64,000 nucleotides of DNA. Origin: Artemia franciscana. Taxonomy: Eukaryota > Arthropoda > Branchiopoda > Anostraca > Artemiidae. The translations under genes and the position numbers were made by a program. Position 1 is the first letter of the stretch; every line of letters starts with the position of its first letter. Positions 11,421-21,520 of this stretch are shown one piece after another. The notes beneath the pieces are model-generated. The model was not told the origin of the DNA, ran no database searches, and was given only the letters and a program-made list of their open reading frames with translations. The stretch spans positions 38,494,867 through 38,558,866 of the forward strand of contig NC_088868.1 of NCBI RefSeq assembly GCF_032884065.1, written 5' to 3'.

Positions 11421-12177
11421 AAAAACTAGTTTTTTTAACTGAAAGTAAGGAGCGACATTAAAACTTAAAACGAACAGAAATTAATCCGTATATGAAATGG
11501 GTTGTCCCCTCTGCAATCCCTCGCTCTTTACGCTAAAGCTTTTAATTGTTTTAAAAAGTAGAATTGTGGCAAAGCGTCAAACTTTAGCGTAAAGAGCGAG
11601 GGATTGCGGAGGGGACAACCCATTTCATATACGGAGTAATTTCTGTTCGTTTTAAGTTTTAATGTTGCTCCTTGCTTTCAGTTAAAAAAAACTAGTTTTT
11701 TTTATTTAATTTCTCAACGTTTTTCAATTAATTCATGTTTGATTTTGGCTCTCCGCACATAAATTATTAAAATGAAATTTGTAAATTAATTCTTTTTTTG
11801 TCTAAATGGCTTTCTCATAGTTTTGATCAAACGATTTTAAGAAAAAAGGGGTGGGGAAGGAGGCCTATTGCCCTCCAATTTTTCGGTTACTTAAAAAGGC
11901 AACTAGAACTTTTAATTTTTAACGAACGTTTTTATTAGTAAAAAATATACGTAACTTAAAAATTAACTTACGTAACAAACTTTTATATTCTTATATTTTT
12001 TATTATGTATACGAGAGGGTTTGTACCCTCGTTAATACCTTGCTCTTTACACTAAATCTTTACACTAAAAATTTTTATGTATCTTTTAGCATCAAAATTC
12101 CGTTTTTAGAGTTTCGTTTTCTGTTGAGCCGGGTCGCTCCTTACTACAGTTCGTTACCACGAACTGTTTGAAAACCT
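11421..12177 (+). repeat. Family A repeat, copy with divergent palindrome arms
   Basis: Left palindrome at about 11421-11712: arm tgaaagtaaggagcgac near 11440, mirrored by gttgctccttgctttca near 11680. Then comes the ctctccgcacataaatta body and a right end with CAGTTCGTTACCACGAACTG at about 12144. The middle of the standard element is deleted. Arm sequence (ttgtcccctctgcaatccct) differs strongly from other copies, but the opposite arm matches it. The right end is the seed of the 266-bp array at 12078-12762. Confidence 0.85.
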
Positions 12178-12762
12178 GACTAAGCAAAAGCTCAGTAACT
12201 TGCCTCTAAAATCCTCAAATTAATAGTCTCCACCTCTTTTCCAAAATAAGGCAAATTTTCTCAGGCTCGTAACTTTTGATGAAAAAGATTAAATTTGATG
12301 AAACTTATATATTTAGAATCAGCATGAACATTCTATTTTTTTTATGTATCTTTTAGCATCAAAATTCCGTTTTTAGAGTTTCGTTTTCTATTGAGCCGAG
12401 TCGCTCCTTACTACAGTTCGTTACCACGAACTGTTTGAAAACCTGACTAAGCAAAAGCTCAGTAACTTGCCTCTAAAATCCTCAAATTAATAGTCTCCCC
12501 CTCTTTTCCAAAATAAGGCAAATTTTCTCAGGCTCGTAACTTTTGATGAAAAAGATTAAATTTGATGAAACTTATATATTTAGAATCAGCATGAACATTC
12601 TATTTTTTTTATGTATCTTTTAGCATCAAAATTCTGTTTTTAGAGTTTCGTTTTCTGTTGAGCCGGGTCGCTCCTTACTACAGTTCGTTACCACGAACTG
12701 TTTGAAAACCTGACTAAGCAAAAGCTCAGTAACTTGCCTCTAAAATCCTCAAATTAATAGTC
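12078..12762 (+). repeat. 266-bp tandem array made from the right end of family A
   Basis: atgtatcttttagcatcaaa recurs at 12078, 12344 and 12611 (periods 266 and 267). Each unit holds the last ~90 bases of family A including the hairpin, about 60 bases of non-element sequence (starting aaaacctgactaagc), then an upstream part of family A (aggcaaattttctcaggctc). Units are almost identical (for example gccgggtcg against gccgagtcg), so expansion is recent. Confidence 0.9.
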
Positions 12763-14499
12763 TCCGAGAAATATCCTTTATAATATATAGAGATCCAATT
12801 ACTCGGTTGAAAATGACAAGAAAGTGCCAGTCATACAATCATTTACTAGTGACCTCATAGAAATTTTTCTTGTATTATTGCTTTTTGAGAATGGAAATAC
12901 GATTTCCAAGAGGCCCCTGAGAGCAGTTAGATTTTTGTTTTAGTGTTTAACGCCGTATTTGTGCATATTACAGTGTTTTGGAAGAGGCTTGAGCACATTC
13001 AAACCAATGAAATCTGTCTTTTTAAGAGTGCTTGAAAAGAAGTAAGTCTTCCAATACTCACTTTCGATGCTTATTTAGGTGTCAAATACATTTTATCTAG
13101 AACCTCTTGCAACTCTTCTAAATGCTCTTTTATTTCTTAGAAATAATACAGTTCTTGTAATCTCCCCAATCTTTAATGTGCTATTATACTAGTGACCTAC
13201 ATGCTTGTAAGTGAGAAATTTTTTGTCTAGAAGTGTGGTGAGAGTTTACCCCATGAATTGGTCAAAACCAGGCTCTAAGAAACATGAAGGATCACAATCA
13301 TGTACTTACGGGCACAATAGGCGGGAAAGAGTTATTGAGTGTTGTCAGGGAAGTTACCTGATTGGGGAGGCATGGGTTACCAGGAACATATTTTGAACGA
13401 GAGAACCTAAGCCAATGGGCAGACAAAATTAGCTAACCTAACAAAAATTTGCTCCATTTATTGGAAAAGGGGGTACACTTTTGCAACCATGTTCTTTCAT
13501 TAGTGAATTGAACTCAGTTTCGAATTCATCACAGTAAAATTTTTTAGTTGCAATTTGAAATTTGCATCTTTGAAAGGAATAAGACCCAACCGTTGCGTTG
13601 GGGCAAGGTGGGGCAACCAAGGAAATTAGTTAGTGGATGTCAATGAACTTTTAAGGGAAATACTAGTGAGGGTTCAAATAGTATTTTTTGTATTCTCGAA
13701 TGCTATTTATTTTCTCAGACGAAGGGTGTTTTTATACTGGTTTCACCAGTATGAGTATGTGATTTTTTTTTGGGGAGGGGGCGGCCATTTATATTTTTTC
13801 TCCCCCCGGATTATAAATAGCGGTATTTAATAGCTCCATTAAAGTACCTTTTTTTGGTATTTTTATTGAAAATAATTGAGGAAACAACATAGCTTCGCTC
13901 TTATTTTAACATTACATTGGACCTATACCCTCCCATTTATGGGAATCACTGTATTTAGGGGAGGCTTAGTAAACGTTTTAGCGGTTTATATTTATTATTT
14001 TTTGCCATGGTGTTCAGTGTAAAAAAAAAATGGTTAAAAACTGAGAGATCTAGTGTTCGTTTAAAGGCAAATCACATATGAAAACAGATCCTACGATTCT
14101 TGGTAAATCCACCGTTTAGATTGCCGCAATAGGAAACCCGGTTTATGAGAGTGCTGACAATGGAAATATATGCCTCTATCCTATGATTAGACTTTTACTC
14201 CTGGATTTATTAACTCCTAACCCAGTAATACTTGGGAGAAAAACAAAAGATATGGAGGGTGGTTGAAAATTATAAAGTTCTTACCCCAATGTTTGTTTAT
14301 TCTGGAAAAGAACGAACATACGGAAACATAATACTAAAAAAAATTCCTAGTATATCTACAAGTTTAGTTTAATCAACCTGGTTTTTCAGCATTTTTATCT
14401 CCCCTCCGACACCGCTAAAAAAAAGTAGAAAAGATAAAAAAAAGTAGGACATTTAGGGGCTGTCTGCTCTGAGAAATCATATACACCAGGTTGCACATG
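12763..14499. other. Intergenic, nothing identified
   Basis: AT-rich single-copy sequence. A 60-codon - frame at 13438-13620 (KFYCDEFETEFNSLMKE) and 60-65 codon + frames near 13211 and 13633 show no domain or splice support. Confidence 0.4.
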
Positions 14500-14599
14500 C
14501 CAAGCATGATGGAAGTGTTCCAATCGTAATGGAATTGTACCAAGATTGTTGGAACTGTGCCAGGCATGGCGAAATTATTCCAAAAATGACGGATGTTCG
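14500..14599. repeat. 20-bp minisatellite, five degenerate units
   Basis: Consecutive 20-base units beginning at 14500, 14520, 14540, 14560 and 14580 follow the pattern CCAAGCATGNTGGAANTGTN. The period is kept exactly although units differ at many positions. Confidence 0.75.
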
Positions 14600-15800
14600 T
14601 GAAACATGAGCACAACGCTAACCATAATAACAATAAGGGAAAGCATAATAGATACTTATTGAGTTAAGTGATTAAAAATTAAAGAGCCATTTAAACCTTA
14701 ATTACTTTTTCGCGTGCTGGTCTGCATAGTGACAGTAGCAATCTCATGATTTTCTGTCTTCGGCTGGGCATCAAAGGCCGATAATTTTCGTAAATTGGGT
14801 AAACTGTTCTTACTTTTTTAATTATTAAAAGATCCACAAAATAAGCATTTTCACAGAAAAATGAAAAACTACACTAAACTAAAAATGCCCAGAAATAAGT
14901 TTAATAATTTTCAAAGCGTAAAATTAAAACAAACCACCATCAATTAATAACTAAAATCCAAAACGAACAGAAATTAAAATAAGTGACCGACAAAAAAACA
15001 AGCCAAATTGACATGATTAGTTTTGATGCCCACCCTGCCTTTCGAAGACCAGAACATAATTTCCACTTAAATAAAAAAGAAGTAAACGACTGAATGTGGA
15101 TCTACAGTTCGATATACATATACTAATATTTATTCTTTAGAGTCTCAATAATTTAGATTTTTTAAAGTTAAGAAATTGAAAACATTTGAAATTTGTAAGC
15201 AGTTAAAAATTGAAATTATTTTAAATTTTGCCATTTGGCTAGTTCAGAATTTCAGACAACAAGCCCTGTAAGTTTCATCTTCGCATACCAAATAATTCCT
15301 AGGATATTGCTGATACACCTTTGTAACAGCCGGCATATGCCAGGCGTGTTTTAATTCAGTTCAACTTTCCCCCTAAAATTTTCCTGAATATTTCCCCTTT
15401 ATGTCCTTGGGTATAGTTGTAATAATAGTCATAGTAGTAGGATTGGTTTTACTAATTGTAGGACTAGTAGTAGTATCAACAATAATATCACTAGTACTAG
15501 CAGCAGCAGTAGCATTAACATATTACCTTTTGATCAGCTGAAACTATCCATCATCAAGCCCTGAGAGTTTCAAATTAATAGAATTAGCCGTTACTACGAC
15601 ATTGTCGATATGCAATTTGAATAATCTCTATGTTCAAAGTTCAAATTCACCTAATTTAGTTAAAATTCCCCTCTCAGCACTTCCGAAAATTGTCATTTAA
15701 AGGTTCTTAGCCGTGCAAGTAGTTGCAGCAGAAGTAGCTCTAATAGTAGCATTAGTGGTGGTGTGCACAAATTGCCTTTTGGTACAAATACAGAAGAGAG
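14600..15800. other. Intergenic with AGT/AGC-type degenerate triplet runs
   Basis: No gene seen. 15415-15522 and 15715-15765 hold degenerate (TAG/CAG)-type triplets (for example agtagtaggattgg, agcagcagtagcatt). A ccaaaacgaacagaaatt piece near 14955 resembles the edge of family C/A sequence. Confidence 0.45.
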
Positions 15801-15804
15801 AATA

Positions 15805-16086
15805 ATGAGGACTTTTTTCCCAGAGCAGTGAACGAACAAAACCTATTTGAATATTTCGGCCCTATATCTAAGGGCCGTCTTCAGCAAAGAAAATAATAAA
15901 TAATAACACACTTACAATAAAAGCTTTCGGTTAAAAATCCATTCTTTAAAATAACCTTGGCAGCGTTACTTCTTAACGAAAAGTTCAGCCAAAACTGTGT
16001 GATAAAAGCTAACATTTTACAAGCTAAAATGGTTCATTCATTTCACTAACTGTATTTATTAAAAATTGGAATAATTTCTTATTGCG
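15805..16086 (-). mobile_element. PLE terminal repeat with hammerhead ribozyme
   Basis: Read on the - strand, the core CTGAAGA, stem GGCCC/GGGCC, GAA, ATAT, T occurs within 15848-15890. The bases before CTGAAGA (CTTTG) pair with CAAAT after the predicted cleavage point to form stem I. This is the type-I hammerhead layout known from Penelope-like elements, in which the very short palindromic stem III favours dimeric folding. A sister copy lies inverted at 20435-20690, alike over about 250 bases. A family A element is inserted at its right edge. Confidence 0.7.
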
Positions 16087-17797
16087 ATTAAATAAAAAAA
16101 AACAAGTTTTTTTCAACTGAAAGTAAGGAGCGACATTAAAACTTAAAACGAATAGAAATTACTTCGTATATGAAAGGGGCTGCTTCCTCATCAACGCCCC
16201 GCTCTTTACGCCAAAGTTTGACGCTTTCTCTCAACTCTTCTTTTTAAAACAGTAAAAAACTTTAGCGTAAAGAGCGGGGCGTTGATGAGGAAGCAGCCCC
16301 TTTCATATACGAAGTAATTTCTGTTCGTTTTAAGTTTTAATGTCGCTCCTTACTTTCAGCTGAAAAAACTTGTTGTTTTTTTTTATTTAATTTCTGAACG
16401 TCTTTGAATCAATGCATGTTTTGATTTTGGGTCTCCGCAGAGAAATAATTAAAACGAAATTTGCATATTTTTTTTTTTTTTTGCTAAATGGCTTTCTCAT
16501 AATTTTGATCGAATGATTTTGATAAAAAAAAGAGCGGGGGAGGAAGCCTAGTTGCCCTCCAATTTTTTGGTTAATAAAAAAGGCAACTAGAACTTTTAAT
16601 TTTTTACGAATCTTTTTATTAGTAAAAGATATACGTAACTTATAAACTAGCTTACGTAAAAAATTTTTTATTCTTATGTTTTTATTACACATATGAGAGG
16701 GTTCGCCCCCTCGTCAGTACCTCTCTCTTTACACTAAATCTTAAATTTTGGCCCAATTCATTAAGAATGAGCCCTGAATCACAAAAGCCGTAGAATAAAT
16801 AGTTGACATTACTAAAAATACTTTAGCGTAAAGAGCAAGGTATTAGGAGGAGGTGAGACCCTCATATGGGTATTAATTTCTGTTCGATTTAAGTTTTAAT
16901 GCTGATCCTTACTTCCAGCTGAAAAAAACTTCATATTTATTTTTTCGTTGTTTTTTTTTCAAATAATGCTGGTAAATCATGCGCTCCCTTCATGGAAATT
17001 TTCTTCCCCCATGATAAATTCCTCGATGGAAAGTTCCCCCAGTATATCCCCCTCTTTTCAAACCCTCCCCCAACCAAAAAATCCTCCTGAAAACACCTGT
17101 ACATTTCCCAATAGCCATTACTATATGTAAGCACTGGTCAAAGTTTGTAACTTGTAGCCCCTCCCACGGTGACTGTGGAGGAGTAAGTCGTCCCCAAAGA
17201 CATAGTTATAAGGTTTGTCGACTACGCTGAATAAAATGGCTATCTCAGAATTTTGATCCGTTGACTTTGGGAAAATAATTAGCTTGGGAGGGGGCCTAGG
17301 TGCCCTCCAATTTTTTTGGTCACTTAAAAAGGGCACTAGAACTTTTCATTTCCGTTAGAATGAACCCTCTCGCAACATTCTAGGACAACTGGGTCGATAC
17401 GATCACCCCTGGGAAAAAAAAAACAAATAAACACGCATCCGTGATCTGCCTTCTGGCAAAAAATACAAAATTCCACATTTTTGTAGATAGGAGCTTGAAA
17501 CTTTTACAGTAGGGTTCTCTGATTCGCTGAATCTGATGGTGTAATTTTCGTTAAGATTCTATGACTTTTAGGGGGTGTTTCCCCCTATTTTCTAAAATAG
17601 CACACATTTTCTCAGGCTCGTAACTTTTGATGCGTAGTACTAAACTTGATGAAACTTATATATTTAAAATCAGCATTAAAATGCGATTCTTTTGATGTAG
17701 CTATTGGTATCTTTAGATATTATTATATTTTTTAGAGTTTTGGTTTCTATTGAGCCGGGTCGCTCCTTACTACAGTTCGTTACCACGAACTGTTTGA
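16087..17797 (+). mobile_element. Family A repeat, reference full-length copy
   Basis: About 1.7 kb, non-coding. It starts taaataaaaaaaaacaag and has a near-perfect palindrome at 16087-16398 whose arms contain agtaaggagcgac and its complement, plus cttcctcatcaacgccccgc and its complement. The body follows. The right end reads gccgggtcgctccttact and then the hairpin CAGTTCGTTACCACGAACTG and TTTGA. The 13-mer AGTAAGGAGCGAC near the left end is therefore repeated inverted near the right end. No transposase is encoded, so it depends on another element. A terminal 8-bp hairpin with variable flanks is reminiscent of Helitron/Helentron right ends, but no rolling-circle protein is visible in the window. 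It appears inserted between a PLE terminal repeat (15805-16086) and PLE coding sequence (17935 on). Confidence 0.85.
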
Positions 17798-17934
17798 TAT
17801 TTGCCTTCTCTGCAGCTAATCTTGTAGTTCTTTTGATTGGGCTTGTTTTTATTCGTTCCTATTTTTTTCATTTTGAATTAGATTATTTTCTATAATTCGT
17901 TTATTGCACATAGGGTTGAGCGTGTAGTCACCCA

Positions 17935-18260
17935 AGTCTCTATTTAGAGATGTATTATTATTTAAGTTTCATTTGATTTCGATTACCTCGCGGACAGTTT
18001 GTTTGATTCCTAGGTCATTGCTAATTAGAATTGTTTCGTCAAATAGAACATAATGGTTTGGATTTTCAAAAATATGATTTCTTAAAGCTGAATCGAAAGA
18101 TATGGAGTTATCTTTAGATTTTAATGCTTTCTCAATACTTTCTTTGTGTTGCTGTAATCTTGTACCTAAATCTTGGTGGGTTCGACAATTTAATAATCTC
18201 CACAACTACATGGTATTTGATACACCCTTCTTAGACCAGTAACTGGGGTTTTATCCCTAA
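17935..18260 (-). pseudogene. PLE GIY-YIG endonuclease domain
   Basis: The - strand reads GVYQIPCSCGDY (about 18195-18230), then after a frameshift NCRTHQDLGTRLQQHKESI, FDSALRNHIFENPNHYVLF, and the C-terminal tail VREVIEIK and SLNRDLGDYTLNP near 17900-17955. This is the GIY-YIG nuclease of Penelope-like elements with the embedded Cys-Cys/His-His motif (CSC ... NHIFENPNH). It nicks target DNA for integration. One frameshift falls in the position of the second Y-I-G, so the copy is dead. It lies directly downstream of the RT part on the same strand, as in canonical PLEs. Confidence 0.8.
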
Positions 18261-19120
18261 AAAGAATTGAGAAGATTCATTATACTTAAATTACTTGTAA
18301 ATACAACACGTAAATTGTTCTTTAAACAAATTTTTTTCAGTTTTGAAGTAATTTTCTGAATATAAGGTAGGTAAATCGTGCTTGTGGGTTTATTCGAATC
18401 GTTTACTGGTGTGGGATTTAAGGCTTTAGAAGAATGCATCTTTAATCTTTGAGCAATAACAGTATTTATGAGAGAAATTGGGTACCCGTTGTCAAAAAGT
18501 ATGTCTGTAATAAAGTTTAATTCTTTTTTAATATACGGCTCTGAACAGATATTAAGTACTCTATCCACAAGAGATATTGCCACACCTCTTTTAACCAGTG
18601 GATGATGGTTAGATTTGAAGTGAAGGTATCTATTATTAGAGATTTTATTAGATTTTATCTATTATTCTATATAGATTATATACTATTATTCTATTATTCT
18701 TAGATTTTATTCTATTATTAGATTTTATTCACACTACGTATTATCAATACATCTAAAAAATGTATGTTTCCATCTGTTTCGGTCTCTAGAGTGAATTGCA
18801 GGTTTCTATCGTAAGTATTTAAATGTTCTAGAAAACCTTTAAGCTCACTTTCGCCATAATTCCAAACTGAAATTACGTCGTCTATGAAACGTCCCCAAAA
18901 CACATGATTAAGAAAATGCGAATCCAGGGCCCAATTTTCAGGATTCTCGACGAAAATATTTGCGAGTAGGCCTGATAGAGGTGCTCCAATAGGAAAGCCC
19001 CTTACCTGTTTGTAATATTAATCTTGAAACTGGAAGTGCATGGAATAGTTGTTAAATAATTTAATCAAATGCATGAGAACATCAATATCTAGACCTATCG
19101 CTGACTCTTATACCCCCTTT
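18257..19120 (-). pseudogene. PLE reverse transcriptase fragment
   Basis: The - strand order is GLDIDVLMHLIKLFNNYS (about 19060), GFPIGAPLSGLLANIFVEN (about 18960-19015), then FWGRFIDDVISVWNYGESEL and FLEHLNTYDRNLQFTLE (18718-18903). A downstream part ends LPYIQKITSKLKKICLKNN (about 18310-18370). F-I-D-D-V is the catalytic palm motif in PLE RTs, which are related to telomerase. The 5' third of the RT is missing. A tandem agattttattctatta-type A/T repeat (about 18625-18730) interrupts the frame between palm and thumb. Same family as the copy at 25440-26376, with which it shares the FWGR..DD.ISVWNYG block. Confidence 0.85.
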
Positions 19121-19184
19121 CTTGACCCCCTTTTCATGTTAATACCTTTAGCGTTACAAGTAGTTGCATTAGAAACAATAGTTT

Positions 19185-19749
19185 TATTAAAGGGGTTGCC
19201 TCCTCCTTAAGACTTTGTTCTTTAAGCTAAAGTTTTTTTTTTCATATAATTGTTTTTAAACATTTTGTTTCAGGAATCATTCTTAAACTATAAGGAATCA
19301 TTTTTAAACTTCTCTCACGGGCCCTCTCACGGAATAAAAGGACCACTGAGTCGATACGATCACCCCTGGGAAAAAAAAGATAAAAAAAACACGCTTCCGC
19401 GATCTGTCTTCTGGCGAAAAATGCGAAATTCCACATTTTTGTATATAGGAGCTTGAAACTTCTACAATAAGGTTCTCTGATACGCTGAATCTGTTGGTTT
19501 GATTTTCGTTAAAAATTGTATTACTTTTAGAGGGTGTTTCCCCCTATTTTCTAAAACGAGGCAAATTTTCTCAGGCTCGTAACTTTTGATGGGTATAACT
19601 GATCTTGATGAAACTTACATATTTAAAATCAGCATAAAAATGCAATTCTTTTGATGTAACTATTGGTATCAAAATTCCGCTTCTTAGAGTTTCGGTTACT
19701 ATTGAGCCGGGTCGCTCCTTACTACGGTTCGTTACCACGAACTGTTTGA
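19185..19749 (+). repeat. Family A repeat, internally deleted copy
   Basis: It begins with remnants of the palindrome (gttgcctcctccttaagac, gctaaagttttttt), then jumps to the tcgatacgatcacccctggg block. It ends gccgggtcgctccttactac and the hairpin (CGGTTCGTTACCACGAACTG) at about 19727. Its right edge abuts and truncates the PWWP copy at 19750. Confidence 0.8.
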
Positions 19750-20061
19750 CTGAGTTAGACCCTAATTTATCGTTTGCTTTCAGGGTTAAAAAAGTCTTAG
19801 AAAGAATTTCATAAATTTCAGTGGTATTATCAAGCTCCACAATTGCTTTTTTGACAGCAGGCGTGGATGAATCTTTCGTTTTAGGTTGTATTCTTGAAGA
19901 TTTGCATCTATTAACCCAAATTTATCGTGACTACCGTAACAAAAGACCAGATAAGTGGGCTTTCCGTGCGAATCCTTTCTTATTTGCATAATTTTAACGG
20001 GCCATAGGGGGTAGTTCTTGAATTTAGCTAGCGCAACATCAAACTGCTTGAAACGCTGCAT
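19750..20061 (-). pseudogene. Second PWWP-domain copy, truncated
   Basis: From ATG at 20061 the - strand reads MQRFKQFDVALAKFKNYPLW, P, then PTYLVFCYGSHDKF and LIDANLQEYNL. This is a PWWP domain with the signature Y-P-L-W-P and the beta-strand LVFCYGS. After a frameshift, VKKAIVELDNTTEIYEIL continues and aligns with VNKAFQELEIFPEIYL in the copy at 20699-21520, so both derive from the same kind of protein. The rest is cut off by the family A right end at 19749. PWWP domains bind DNA and methylated histone H3 (often K36me). A possible short intron upstream (donor-like aaaggtgag near 20115) was noted but not relied on. Confidence 0.65.
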
Positions 20062-20434
20062 AATTAACAGTATCTCATTTTTAGAAGTCGATAAACAGAG
20101 CAAAAAGACTCACCTTTAAGTGAGAGCCGAGCCTCCCTATTGCATCCAAGTGTATTCCAATCCAACCTGTGTAAAGTCGGCCTAAAAGACTTTCCTGCGT
20201 ATCACTGAGCTGTGCACTTTCCCAAAGAGGGCGTACAATTTGCCAATTCCACGATAAGTAATCCTCCAAAAAATTTCAGTCCCAATTTGCAAAACTTATT
20301 TCAGTAATTGCAAGTTACTTCGTAACAGCACATTTAATTCAAAGCAGTAGGTATTTCAGATCATGAACAATGTATAAAGATAATCCGGTTAGTTTATATG
20401 TTGTAACCTTGAAAACTAGTTCAGTACTAGTTCA
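20062..20434. other. Unassigned sequence between PWWP copy and PLE repeat
   Basis: A 62-codon - frame (20081-20269, WNWQIVRPLWESAQLSDTQE) precedes the PWWP copy. It could be a leader exon or 5' element sequence. No domain is recognised. Confidence 0.3.
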
Positions 20435-20690
20435 GTATTCCAATTTTTAATAAATACAGTTAGTTCAATGAATGAACCTTTTTAGCTTGTAAAATGTTAG
20501 CTTTTATCACACAGTCGTGGCTGAACTTTTGTTTAAGAAGTAATGATGCCAAGGCTATTTAAAAAAAAGTGGATTTTTAGCCGAGAGCTTTTATTGTAAG
20601 TGTTTTATTGTTTATTATTTTATTTGCTGAAAACAGCCCTCAGAATTAGGGCCAAAATATTCAAATAGGTTTTGTTGGTTATATATATAT
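20435..20690 (+). mobile_element. PLE terminal repeat with broken hammerhead
   Basis: Inverted sister of 15805-16086: ttgtaaaatgttagctttta, cttttattgtaagtgtttta. At 20627-20662 the ribozyme region reads CTGAAAA, CAGCCC, loop, GGGCC, AAAATATTC. Stem I (TATTTG/CAAATA, 6 bp) and stem II survive. The invariant core G in CTGANGA and the G of GAAA are both changed to A, so self-cleavage is expected to be lost. Confidence 0.65.
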
Positions 20691-20698
20691 AATTTTAG

Positions 20699-21520
20699 TT
20701 AAGACATTTTCAGGGGGAAAACCTTTATCTCCACTAAGAGAGCTGTAGGGTTGGGTAAACGAAAATGTTGAATAGAAAGAATTTGATCACTCATAAGAGC
20801 ACTCAAGTCCATCTTGCCCCTTATAATATAGTGCATCGTTACTTTAGGGTCAACACCAGGGGCCTGTTTGACCCCTACAAATACAAGGGAATCAAGCTGA
20901 GCTTCTTGTTGATATTCATCAAGGCTGTCTTCTATTTTTTCAATACGATTTTCAAGCGGCTCTATTTGAGCTCTTAACTCGTTAAGTACTTTGCCAATCT
21001 TATCAAATTTTCCATTGTATTCTACTGAAAATCCATCATAAACTTGGGATATTATCTGTTCCGCGGTACCTGGGTTGATGCTATTTTTTTGTGCTACCTT
21101 TTCAGTGACCAATTTCTCGATGTCTTTGAGCATATTTTGCTTTGTCTATGCTAACTCTTGTTCCGTAGAAACTAACTTTTCAACAACAACAGCTACCGAT
21201 GATATTTCAGAATTTAAGCCAGTTATAGCGGAGGGAGTGAGTTTTTTTTTATACTATAAGTAGATTTCCGGGAAAATCTCCAGTTCTTGAAATGCCTTGT
21301 TAACGCTTTTTTCTGTTTTCTGTGATGCTTCTTTAGACTTTTCCACATAGAGAACTAAATTTACTTCTAAAACTGTCTGAAGATTGTAGGATCCATAACA
21401 AAAAACTAGAAATTTTGGTACTTTTTCTAATTGGGCATTAACGTCTACAATTCTTTCTGGCCAAAGTGGGTAATTTCTGAATTTTGCCAACGCCAATTCC
21501 CCTTTCTTGAACTTGCTCAT
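20699..21520 (-). pseudogene. PWWP domain + coiled coil + ORF1-like C-terminus, two TAG stops
   Basis: A single - strand frame of 274 codons from ATG (21520) to TAA (20699). Only two in-frame TAG codons break it, at about 21254-21256 and near 21146. Residues 1-60 form a PWWP domain (GELALAKFRNYPLWPERIVD, then KFLVFCYGSYNL). A linker follows (VNKAFQELEIFPEIYL). Residues ~130-205 are heptad-rich (KIGKVLNELRAQIEPLENRI, EKIEDSLDEYQQEA). The last ~70 residues (LDSLVFVGVKQAPGVDP, SDQILSIQHFRLPNPTALLV) resemble in pattern the RNA-binding C-terminus of LINE ORF1 or baculovirus-FP-like transposon proteins (L-EQY-RR---l-I-Gvpe...dI...hRl). The reading is a retroelement-type nucleic-acid chaperone carrying a chromatin reader. 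The PWWP call is solid; the ORF1-like call is inference. Its 3' end abuts the PLE repeat at 20690, and a LINE 3' end lies 730 bases upstream. Confidence 0.65.

Noticed and set aside
13438-13620. 60-codon - strand frame with KFYCDEFETEFNSLMKE
   Set aside because: The composition looks protein-like, but it is short, isolated and without splice or domain support.
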